From: Coriobacteriia bacterium
Lineage (GTDB): Bacteria > Actinomycetota > Coriobacteriia > Coriobacteriales > Atopobiaceae
Assembly (NCBI GenBank): GCA_003150175.1
Contig: QAKZ01000052.1
Location: 40,524-80,661, forward strand
DNA length: 40,138 nt
Direction: 5' to 3'
The notes under the pieces were generated by a model. It ran no database searches. It was not told where the DNA came from and saw only the letters and a list, made by a program, of their open reading frames with translations. Below are positions 33,551-40,138 of the stretch, piece by piece. Positions within the stretch are counted from its first letter, which is position 1. The number at the start of each line of letters is the position of its first letter. Position numbers and translations under genes: made by a program.

Positions 33551-34361
33551 GAAGACCACCCTCAAAGTCCTCCTATACGAGCACAACAGCGAGGCGAACG
33601 CCCTACTGCGGTCCGATTACTATTCGCTGGGCCCTGCGCTGGAGCGCTATCTCAATTTCATCGATGACGACCCGCTGACAAAGGCCTTCGTCGACGACTG
33701 CGTGAAGAACCATCTTCCCGAGGGTTTCGATGCCGCAACAGAGGTTGACGAGGTCAAAGGAAGCTTCGGAACTATCTTCAGCTTCCCGCCCGGCTTCGAG
33801 AGCGAATGTGCTGTCGTTTACCTTGTGCTCAAGGACATCGTTGCCCGCGATCTGTCGCGTTGCGATTCGATTCTCTATCCCTACGGTAACGGCTCCAAGA
33901 AGTTCAACGACATGGCAAGTGGCTTCCTTGATAGCGTTGCCCGACGTTTGGTCATCGGTGTCGCCAGGGCAATTACGGTCGAAGCCATCAAGAACGGAAT
34001 GGATGCCAGCGTGACCCAGATAAACAACTTCAACAACTCGGGTGCCGCTATCGCCACCCAAACAGCGGACAACGCATCAACCACAATCAACCAAACGAAC
34101 GGCATTGGCGGAGAAGAGCTCGAGGGCATCTTCTCCGCCCTAAAGGAGTCTCTTTCGGAGCTGTCTGCAGACAATCGTGCTATGGCCTCAGACGCTATAG
34201 ACGCTCTGAAGGATGTTCTGGCCGAGAAGGAACCCAAGCCCTCGGTCATCAAATCGCTTTGGAACTCGATCAAGGCTATCAACGAAGGCGCGTCCTTTGC
34301 GCAGAACGTTGCGGCCCTCGGCGGATTCATGGCTGTCCACTTCCCAGGCCTAATTTCATAG
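33540..34361 (+). CDS. unknown protein with NFNNSG region and helical tail
   Basis: Protein of 273 residues, no family known to me with certainty. Residues 1-155 are a mixed alpha/beta domain with conserved-looking acidic and aromatic positions (LRSDYYSLGPALERYLNF, FGTIFSFPPGFESEC). Then comes a short beta/polar stretch QINNFNNSGAAIATQTADNASTTINQTNGI (about 160-190), a pattern I associate with defence-type multi-domain proteins. A helical part (LKESLSELSADNRAMASDAIDALKDVLAEKEPKPSVIKSLW is its span, 203-243) and a hydrophobic end (FAQNVAALGGFMAVHFPGLIS) follow. The tail could insert into or touch the membrane. Coupled to the zinc-ribbon gene and followed by a hairpin at 34370. Confidence 0.6.
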   Translation: MTDKKTTLKVLLYEHNSEANALLRSDYYSLGPALERYLNFIDDDPLTKAFVDDCVKNHLPEGFDAATEVDEVKGSFGTIFSFPPGFESECAVVYLVLKDIVARDLSRCDSILYPYGNGSKKFNDMASGFLDSVARRLVIGVARAITVEAIKNGMDASVTQINNFNNSGAAIATQTADNASTTINQTNGIGGEELEGIFSALKESLSELSADNRAMASDAIDALKDVLAEKEPKPSVIKSLWNSIKAINEGASFAQNVAALGGFMAVHFPGLIS

Positions 34362-34369
34362 CTGGGCAA

Positions 34370-34390
34370 GAAGGGCCTTACAAGCCCTTC
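34370..34390 (+). terminator. hairpin after the zinc-ribbon cassette
   Basis: gaagggc / gcccttc (34370-34376, 34384-34390), 7-bp stem with a seven-base loop, nine bases after the stop. No strong T-run, so a weak terminator. Confidence 0.5.
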
Positions 34391-34590
34391 CTGCTTCGCA
34401 TGGCATCCCAGGCGTTTCATGGCTTCTCTACCCGCATCCCATGTGAGACTTGGGGCGAGAAGCCCTTTTCATGCCGAATGGCAACGTGCCGAGAAGAACT
34501 CTACGAAGCCGCCCGTGCCGCGCTGGTGGCAACATTGCGCTTGGCGACGTCCTCGCTCTCCCCATACCAGCGAACACGATACTCCCATGG

Positions 34591-35240
34591 CTACATCAGC
34601 CTCGCGGCGACCTCCTTCATGTCGCGCTCCTTCTCGGCCTCAGTGCCCTGGATGATGCTATCGTCGAACACCACGTCTTCGTCGCCTTCATCAAAGACCG
34701 CAATACCCATCGTCCCTGCACATGCCAACACCGCACGAGAGAAGTCGTAGATTGGCCTCTGCAGCGTGTTCTCATGCTTGCGGATGTTGTGCATGAGCGC
34801 GCTGTTGTCGCTCGACACCTCGGTAGCCGTCTTCACGTACTCCACGCTGTCGAAGTCGAAGTAGCTGATGCCTAGCCCGGTGAGGTCGCCGAGTGCCTGC
34901 AACGTCAGCCTCAGCGCCCTCGGCTGCGCCTCGGCACGCAGTACGGGCGCGAACTCCGTGATGGCGTCATCGGTACTCATCGCCTTTCGGAACACGGCGC
35001 AGTCACCCTTACCGAACGGAGCCGGAATCCTCTTCGCGTCCGCGTTCTTGGCCGAGTCGAACATCACGTCCGAGAGGAGCACGCATCTTGTTGACATCGA
35101 CCTCGTTGATCAGCGCGTCGTAAGCCAAATCCACCGACTGCGTCGCGTTCGTTGCGTCCGCGAACACGCTCTGCCCATGGGATAGGCAGTCCACCCGCGT
35201 GTTGGGAACAGCCGGCCTCACGATGCCGAACGTGGGGTGC
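34591..35240 (-). pseudogene. phage portal protein, middle and C-terminal remnant
   Basis: Reads FGIVRPAVPNTRVDC...SVFADATNATQSVDLAYDALINEVDV in one frame (35237 to about 35095), then VLLSDVMFDSAKNAD...LTGLGISYFDFDS...VKTATEVSSDNS and NIRKHENTLQRPI in another (to 34591). These are the conserved middle and end of SPP1-type portal proteins of tailed phages. A frameshift near 35090 and loss of the N-terminus make it non-functional. The upstream end joins directly to a primase start (35241-35508), so a deletion removed all genes between them. Confidence 0.75.
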
Positions 35241-35508
35241 GGCGATGCAGCGCGTGGTCGAGGTCGAGACCGGTGTATGCGCGGTTGGGCCCGAACACGA
35301 ACCCCACGCCTGAGCACTTCATCCGGTCGCAGGCGGCCACCGCCTCGTCGAAGTCGCACCAGGTGGCGGCGTCGGTCGAGCTCGCCATCCTTCCGGTCCT
35401 CGCGCACACGGGCATCTTGGTCCTGCGCCCCGCACGCTCCCCGAGCCGCCAGCACGCCCAGCGCGACTGCGCCTTCAGCTCCGCCGGAACGCGTTCCCAT
35501 CGGCTCAT
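35241..35508 (-). pseudogene. phage primase/polymerase N-terminal fragment
   Basis: From ATG 35508: WERVPAELKAQSRWACWRL, RRTKMPVCARTGRMASSTD, WCDFDEAVAACDRMKCSGVGFVF and YTGLDLDHAL. This is the start of a phage-type bifunctional primase-polymerase, and GLDLDH holds part of the catalytic acid pair. Similarity ends at about residue 89, and the frame closes at 35218 within portal-gene sequence. It marks the left side of a large internal prophage deletion. Confidence 0.7.
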
Positions 35509-35810
35509 GACGCACCGCCCGCGTCGGCGCCGCAGCCGAATTCAGCAGCAGGTGGGAGTGACCCCCACGAAACGGCACCGGCCGCGCGCGATTTCGCGCA
35601 AGCCGCCGCGTCCTGCGCTAAACTGTCACCCGTGAATCCTGCCAGGGAATCGCTCTCGAGGGGCGCGGCTGCAACCGCGTCCCTCTCCGTTTCGTGGGCG
35701 ACACCGAGCGAGCGTCCGCACCACCGGGCGCTGCAACGCCGGTGTTAATGCCAATATAAAAATGACTGTTTAGACCAATGGCGAAAGCCGGCTGCGCCAA
35801 TGCCCGCGAC
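35509..35810. other. gene-free stretch with one hairpin
   Basis: Nothing coding is supported. aggggcgcgg / ccgcgtccct (about 35659-35683, one mismatch) forms a strong stem with a TGCAA-type loop and may be a phage terminator. Confidence 0.45.
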
Positions 35811-36021
35811 CTACAGAGCAGCCCCATGCGCGGCACCTCCCGCGCAGCCCGCCGCGTTCTTGAACACGCGGTCGCGGCAGATCATCCAGCAGCCGTTCAC
35901 CTTGTCGGCCGGGATGCGCCCCTCGCGGATGCCGCGGCGCACGCTGTCGAGATTGCGCCCGTGATCCGCGCGAGCTGCTCGGGGTCATCATGATGGGAAT
36001 CTCTTCGAAGCTTTGGGACAT
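35811..36021 (-). pseudogene. small phage HTH protein gene with frameshifts
   Basis: ATG at 36021 behind GGGAGAGG. The first frame reads MSQSFEEIPIMMT, the next PEQLARITG, and the last NLDSVRRGIREGRIPADKV then GCWMICRDRVFKNAAG, ending at 35811. Joined, they give a helix-turn-helix protein of about 70 residues typical of actinobacterial phages and integrative elements. At least two frameshifts, around 35985 and 35965, break it. Sequencing error is an alternative. Confidence 0.65.
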
Positions 36022-36173
36022 TTTCAATTCCTCTCCCTGATTCGCGTTTACGGCGCACCGCGGCTATTCGGATTTCATCTGGTGGGAACATCCCGCGAGC
36101 GCAGCGGCAGAATACCATTCGAATTGGCACGATATGGGATACTTTGCTACAGATGGCGTTTACAGTGACGTAT

Positions 36174-36194
36174 CTTGTCGCAACAAGCTATAAT
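36174..36194 (+). promoter_or_regulatory. -10 box and overlapping palindrome before the XRE gene
   Basis: cttgtcgcaacaag (36174-36187), a 5-bp-arm palindrome, sits directly before TATAAT (36189-36194), about 85 nt before the first XRE gene. It is a likely operator for autoregulation by one of the two XRE proteins. The -35 is not clear. Confidence 0.5.
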
Positions 36195-36278
36195 TGAACG
36201 TATAGTGCCGCATGGATTGAGTGCACCCCGGGCGGCCCTCCGCCACAGGACGTACACAAACAGAAGGAGTGAGTAGCG

Positions 36279-36962
36279 ATGGCGAGCGCGTTGCAGGAGC
36301 TGAGGAAGGTGGCAGGCTACAGGACCGCCAAGGAGTTCGCGGCGGCGGCGGAGATCCCGCTCACCACCTACGCGCGCTACGAGTCCAGCCCCGAGAAGAT
36401 CCCCCTTCCCGTGGCCTGGCGCTTCGCGGACATGTTCAGCGTGCCCATCGACCTCATCGTCGGCCGCTCCGAGCAGCCGGAGGGCCCCATCCGCGGCGAG
36501 GTGCAGGCGCGCTACGACGCGCTCGCGCCGGAGTACCGCGCCATGCTCGACAGCTACCTGGAGTTCCTCACGCAGAAGAACGCCGACGAGGCCCGCCGCG
36601 CCGCCAGGCGCGAGGAGCGCCGCATCGCGGCGGTGTGCGCGCGCCTCGAGGACGTGTTCCTCGCCGAGCTCGACCGCGAGAGGCCCGACTTCTACCTGGG
36701 CGCCACCGCCGCGGACCTGCGCGAGGCATTCAGGAATTACCTGGCCGAGCGCGCCGACGAGCGCCAGGAGCTCGAGGTGCGCAACTCCATCGACGCCATC
36801 ATGGACGCCTACGACCGCGCGCACCAGGAGCTCGACCTAGGCGGCTTCCGCGTGTTCACGAGGACGGTCGACGGCTCCGCGCTGCGTGAGCCCCTCGATG
36901 CGGGCAGGGGCGTCTACGTCGAGTACGACGGCTCGAAGGGGGTGGCGCCGGAAAAGGAATAG
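36279..36962 (+). CDS. XRE-family regulator, larger member
   Basis: DNA-binding regulator of 227 residues. An XRE-type HTH covers residues 1-65 (LQELRKVAGYRTAKEFAAAA, then TTYARYESSPEKIPLP and FADMFSVPIDLIVGR). A long helical, charged middle part follows (EARRAARREERRIAAVCARLEDVFLAELDRERPDF is its span, about 105-140) and an unknown C-terminal part (DLGGFRVFTRTVDG). AGAAGGAG precedes the ATG. The gene lies before a shorter paralogue and the integrase on the same strand, so it is probably the immunity-type repressor of the element. Confidence 0.82.
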   Translation: MASALQELRKVAGYRTAKEFAAAAEIPLTTYARYESSPEKIPLPVAWRFADMFSVPIDLIVGRSEQPEGPIRGEVQARYDALAPEYRAMLDSYLEFLTQKNADEARRAARREERRIAAVCARLEDVFLAELDRERPDFYLGATAADLREAFRNYLAERADERQELEVRNSIDAIMDAYDRAHQELDLGGFRVFTRTVDGSALREPLDAGRGVYVEYDGSKGVAPEKE

Positions 36963-37056
36963 CCCGAATACAGGCGTGCCCACAGGAGTTGCAGCTCCCG
37001 CGGGCACTCGTGTCCAAATCCCAAACGCGAATCAGAGAAAGGACAGGTGACAGTAT

Positions 37057-37461
37057 ATGTCATCATGCGCCAATCCGCGCCCCCGCGCGCCCAAGGACCG
37101 CGGGAAGCGTACGCTCCAGAGGCTCCGCCGCGATGCCGGCTACCGCTGCGCAAAGGACTTCGCCGACGAGCTCGGCATCCCCAACTCGACCTACTCGCGC
37201 TACGAGCGCGCGCCCGAGAACCCCGACTGCCGCATACCCATACAGGCCGCGTGGGCCATGGCCGACAAGCTCGGCGTCTCCATCGACCTCGTGGTTGGTC
37301 GCGCCGACATCGACGAGCTCTCCAAGCCCTCGCTCGACGAGCGCGTGGCGGCGCTGTCCGTCATGGACCGCGAGGTCGTCATGGCCTTCATCGGCTTCGT
37401 GGAGCAGCGCGCCGCCAAACAGGCAGCCGCCCTCGCCGCCACCCGCAAGGCGGCGATCTAG
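37057..37461 (+). CDS. XRE-family regulator, shorter paralogue
   Basis: Regulator of 134 residues. It repeats the HTH of its neighbour: LRRDAGYRCAKDFADELGIP, TYSRYERAPENPD, then AWAMADKLGVSIDLVVGR. After it there is only a short helix (DERVAALSVMDREVVMAFIGFVEQR). A weak AAAGGACA site precedes the ATG. It ends two bases before the integrase ATG, so both are co-translated; the pair may control integration. Confidence 0.8.
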   Translation: MSSCANPRPRAPKDRGKRTLQRLRRDAGYRCAKDFADELGIPNSTYSRYERAPENPDCRIPIQAAWAMADKLGVSIDLVVGRADIDELSKPSLDERVAALSVMDREVVMAFIGFVEQRAAKQAAALAATRKAAI

Positions 37462-37463
37462 CC

Positions 37464-38660
37464 ATGGCGGGAAAGACCACCAAGGGCTCGGGCTCCATCA
37501 TCCAGCTCGAGAAGGACAAGCCCAAGAGCAAGTGCCGGAAGTGGCAGCTGCGCGTCTCTACCAGCAAGGGCCCGAAGACGGGCAAGTACGTCACCAAGGT
37601 GCGGGCGTTCAAGGGAACCCTCAGCGATGCCAAGTCCGCGCTCCGCGAGTTCATCGAGGAGCTCGAGGGCAACCGAATACAGGGCAAGACCAGCCACACG
37701 CTCAGGGAGTACTGCGACCGCTACCTCGAGGAGCGACGCGCCAAGAAGGAGGTCACCGAGGCAACGCTCGGCAAGCAGGAGTGGCAGTTCAAGGCGGTGT
37801 GCCACCACATCGGCGGAGTGAAGCTCGAAGACGTCACGCCGCAGATGCTCAACAACGTCTACGTGGCCATGATGCAGGGTGACACACTCTCGGGCAGGAA
37901 GAGCGGCGGCTCCTACGTCAACCAGATCCACGACAACATAACGCTCGTCTTCCAGCGCGCCGTGAAGGAGGGCATCCTCGTGGCGAACCCCTGCGACATG
38001 GCCGACTCGCCCAGGATGGACACCAAGCCCAAGAAGGCTATGCAGCCCGACAAGGTGCGCGAGCTCGTGGCCGAGCTCGATCCCACCGACCCTCACGAGT
38101 GCGCCTACCTGCTCACAGTCACGTTGGGCCTCAGGCGCGGCGAGATCTGCGGCCTGTCGTGGGGCGATGTCGACTTCGAGCGCAACGTTGTGGACGTGAG
38201 CCACAGCTACGACAGCCTCGGCAACCTCAAGGGAACCAAGACCAAGGCGGGCATGCGCCTGCTGCCGCTCTCCCCGGTCATCAGAGATGCGCTCCTCAAG
38301 ATGAAGGAGGCACAGGCAGCGCAGTTCGCCAAGACCAACAGCTCCCACAAGCCCGAGGAGGGCTACCTCGAGCAGATCGAGGACGGGGCGGCCATCGCAG
38401 GGCATTACGGTGAGCGCGTCAAACCAGGCACCATGAGCCGCTGGTGGGCCATCGACCGGGAGAGTTTCGACCTTGGTGGCTTCACGCTCCACGAGCTTCG
38501 CCACACCTGCCTCACCATGCTCGCCATGGGCAACGTGCACCCAAAGGTGATGCAGGAGCTGACGGGCCACTACAGCTCGCAGATCACCATGGACATCTAC
38601 ACGCACGTGAACATGGACGCCAAGCGTCAAGCCGTCGAGGCCGTCTCCAAGCTCTTCTGA
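37464..38660 (+). CDS. int: tyrosine-type integrase
   Basis: Site-specific recombinase of 398 residues of the phage/ICE type. It has an N-terminal arm-binding part (GSIIQLEKDKPKSKCRKWQLRV), a core-binding SAM-like domain (TLREYCDRYLEERR to about residue 185) and a catalytic domain. The active site is complete: Arg in TLGLRRGEICGL, Lys in TKTKAGMR, His-x-x-Arg in HELRHTC, His in ELTGHYSSQ and Tyr in MDIYTHV. The ATG at 37464 follows the XRE gene by two bases. A strong terminator follows at 38687. An excisionase-like fragment lies at 39319, but no att site is proven. Confidence 0.93.
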   Translation: MAGKTTKGSGSIIQLEKDKPKSKCRKWQLRVSTSKGPKTGKYVTKVRAFKGTLSDAKSALREFIEELEGNRIQGKTSHTLREYCDRYLEERRAKKEVTEATLGKQEWQFKAVCHHIGGVKLEDVTPQMLNNVYVAMMQGDTLSGRKSGGSYVNQIHDNITLVFQRAVKEGILVANPCDMADSPRMDTKPKKAMQPDKVRELVAELDPTDPHECAYLLTVTLGLRRGEICGLSWGDVDFERNVVDVSHSYDSLGNLKGTKTKAGMRLLPLSPVIRDALLKMKEAQAAQFAKTNSSHKPEEGYLEQIEDGAAIAGHYGERVKPGTMSRWWAIDRESFDLGGFTLHELRHTCLTMLAMGNVHPKVMQELTGHYSSQITMDIYTHVNMDAKRQAVEAVSKLF

Positions 38661-38686
38661 CCATCCTCAGCACATATCGAAGCGCA

Positions 38687-38726
38687 AAAGCGGAGCGCCC
38701 GATTCCAAGGGCGCGCCGCTTTTTTG
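38687..38726 (+). terminator. terminator after the integrase
   Basis: aaaagcgg-agcgccc pairs with gggcgc-gccgctttttt across a short loop; T6 run after the stem. It also reads as a terminator for the opposite strand. Confidence 0.88.
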
Positions 38727-38829
38727 AACCGACCTGAAGGCGCGACGGCAAAGCTTCGGGAACGCCCGGGATCGCGCAAGAAGGGCCCGCTCAAGTCCAA
38801 AAGCCACCCGCAACTATTCTCAAACCGCA

Positions 38830-38857
38830 TTTGTACGCGTACGAATCTTCGTACAAA
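38830..38857. repeat. inverted repeat in the 590-bp gene-free stretch after the integrase
   Basis: tttgtacg (38830-38837) and cgtacaaa (38850-38857), with a gtacgcgtac palindrome in the left arm. The gene-free segment 38727-39318 is locally A/T-rich, with long T and A runs near 39100-39170. This is a candidate recombination or repressor site; no duplicate copy was found in the window. Confidence 0.4.
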
Positions 38858-39318
38858 TTATCCCGTCGGAAGCGTCTTAGAGTGTAACAAAGAGTGCCCT
38901 CAGAATCCCGAGAACACCATTTCTGAACTGCGGTTATATCGTATTTCGTAACCTAGTGTCACAAGGCGTAAAACATCTTATTTTGCTCCCGCTCGATGGC
39001 TTCGGCTCCGCCGTCTGATCATTCCAGTTGCATCCAGTTTTCGGCGCCGCCTCGAGCCGAGTGCCGCCGGGTAACGTCATGTCGCGTTTCGCCGGCTTCG
39101 GGGACAAAAAACTGGGACAACTTTAAAACTTCTTTCAAACTCAGGGCATTGATTTTTTTGCTTTTGTCCCAAAGAGCACGGTGGGCCGTCCTTGGAGGTT
39201 CGATAGCGCCGAAAACGCCTGTTTCGAAACTCAACCGCCCCTTAGCGAGCGAGCCACCAGCCACAATCATACCGGGCACGCGAGGGAGCATCGAGACGAA
39301 AGGAGCTCGAAGGCGACC

Positions 39319-39480
39319 ATGACCAAGAGCATTGGTGGGAGCCAGGTGAGGCTCGTCGCATCGACCAACGCGATATTCGGCGCCGACGAGGCGTGCGCGA
39401 TGCTGCGCATCAGCCGCGACGCCATGTACCGGCTCGCAAAGGATCCCGACGACCCGTTCCTCTCTTGTGTTCACCGCCAG
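39319..39480 (+). pseudogene. excisionase-like HTH gene, 3' end lost
   Basis: ATG at 39319 (AAAGGAG upstream). Product SIGGSQVRLVASTNAIFGADEACAMLRISRDAMYRLAKDPDDPF spans the first half of a MerR/excisionase-type HTH. After DPDDPF the expected wing (basic, with a WR.... start) is missing and the frame continues through sequence without homology and into the terminator at 39526. The 3' part was probably lost by the event that placed the DUF3800 gene here. Confidence 0.6.
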
Positions 39481-39525
39481 TGCATGCTACAAGGTTATTG
39501 GTGGCTCATTGAGCTACCCCCAAGT

Positions 39526-39549
39526 GCCGGGGGAGTCCCCCGGCTTTTT
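39526..39549 (+). terminator. terminator before the DUF3800 gene
   Basis: gccggggg / cccccggc (39526-39533, 39537-39544) with a three-base loop and TTTTT after it. A textbook intrinsic terminator, 25 bp before the DUF3800 start. Confidence 0.92.
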
Positions 39550-39574
39550 CTATCTATTCCATTAGGAGTCCCCA

Positions 39575-40138
39575 TTGGCCAAGGAGCTCAGCATTTTCGT
39601 CGACGAGAGCGGCGACCGCGGCGGCAGAGCTCGCTACTACCTGCCCACACTCGTCTTTCACGACTAGGCAGACAGCATCGTCGAGGCGGTCACGGGCTAT
39701 GAAGCCAAGCTCGCCAGGGCCGGCCTCCCCAACATCCCGTTCCACTCCGAGCCACTCATGAACGGGCACAAGGGCTATGAGTTTCTTGGCATCGAGCAGC
39801 GCAAGGCCATGCTCGCCTACTTCTCCTCGTTTGTTCGCAAGCTCCCCATCTCCTATATCACGTTCGTCTACCGCCGCAGCCAGTTCGAAGACCCGGCGAG
39901 GCTGATGGAGCGCATGGGGCGCGATATCTCCTCCACCATGGTTGAAAACTTGGACTTCTTCCAATCCTTCGACGATGTGAAGGTCTATTACGACAACGGC
40001 CAGGACATCGTCAAGCAGGCGCTCGACCGCTCTGTGGACAAGGTCCTTTCAAAAGGGGTCGTCCGTCGACGCAAGACGTCGATGACCGACTACCGCCTCG
40101 AGCAAGTGGCGGATTATCTCTGCACCATCGAACTCGCC
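39575..40138 (+). pseudogene. DUF3800 gene with in-frame amber codon, runs off the window
   Basis: TTG start behind TAGGAG. It reads AKELSIFVDESGDRGGR...YYLPTLVFHD, then TAG at 39665-39667, then in the same frame ADSIVEAVTGYEAKLARAGLP, FHSEPLMNGHKGYEF, ISYITFVYRR and DVKVYYDNGQDIVKQAL to the window edge. The DUF3800 family has Gln after FHD, so a single C-to-T change (CAG to TAG) explains the stop. The family is predicted to have an RNase-H-like fold with the acidic FVDESG strand; its members are common in defence and mobile islands. Apart from this codon the frame is intact over at least 188 codons. An amber suppressor or a sequence error are alternatives. Confidence 0.8.

Noticed and set aside
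38727..39318. Searched for a tRNA gene or att duplication beside the integrase
   Set aside because: No cloverleaf and no long direct repeat to the other side of the island could be seen by eye.
37200..39474. Minus-strand frames opposite the XRE and integrase genes and at 39019-39474
   Set aside because: The first are antisense shadows. The 151-codon frame at 39019-39474 has no ribosome site I trust and overlaps the HTH fragment; left unannotated.

Overview
The window is a high-GC bacterial chromosome segment. Its gene content, codon use and house style (Lar lactate racemase with a LarD-like channel, SixA-CHAD fusion, DegV, DUF554, paired XRE genes before an integrase) suggest a gut actinobacterium of the class Coriobacteriia (Collinsella/Olsenella-like). 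That placement is inference; there is no rRNA or other marker to settle it.

Left part, about 1-19.4 kb, is mostly core genome. It opens with a three-gene minus-strand cassette: TerB-domain protein, BrxC/BrxD-like ATPase and Lhr-like DEVH helicase. The helicase reading frame ends inside a 19-nt inverted repeat at the very edge of the window. Then come a DUF554 membrane protein, a spermidine-synthase-like protein, htpG, a SixA-CHAD fusion, fumC, an FKBP-type PPIase, an ABC exporter pair (the first gene has lost most of its membrane domain), a YgbA/NO-type cysteine-rich protein, murI, a DegV protein and the larA-larD pair. Several striking palindromic elements lie between or inside these genes (2482-2607, 7998-8131, 15831-16048).

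Right part, about 19.4-40.1 kb, is accessory. It starts with a broken DUF3800 gene start and a type IV AbiE toxin-antitoxin pair with a clear operator. Next are a small membrane protein and a decayed IS3-family element that cuts a phage scaffold-like gene. The centrepiece is a minus-strand defence operon (31334 down to 23993) of lower GC: HTH-fused DPPY methyltransferase, C5-cytosine methyltransferase, McrB-like AAA+ NTPase, LlaJI-type nuclease, Shedu (DUF4263) nuclease, a 41-residue small protein and a three-helix membrane protein, closed by a terminator. Upstream of it, on the same strand, is a protein with two LAGLIDADG-like motifs and a UvrD-tail-like C-terminus. Further right are a zinc-ribbon plus unknown two-gene cassette, prophage debris (primase start joined to portal end, a frameshifted HTH gene), two XRE regulators, a tyrosine integrase, an excisionase-like fragment and a DUF3800 gene with an in-frame amber codon.

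The best candidates for something undescribed are the fused LlaJI-Shedu operon with its two unassigned last genes, the LAGLIDADG/Tudor-like protein, and the zinc-ribbon two-gene cassette. The integrase and prophage remnants suggest that this defence island arrived and was reshaped by phage-type recombination. No tRNA, rRNA or CRISPR array was recognised.
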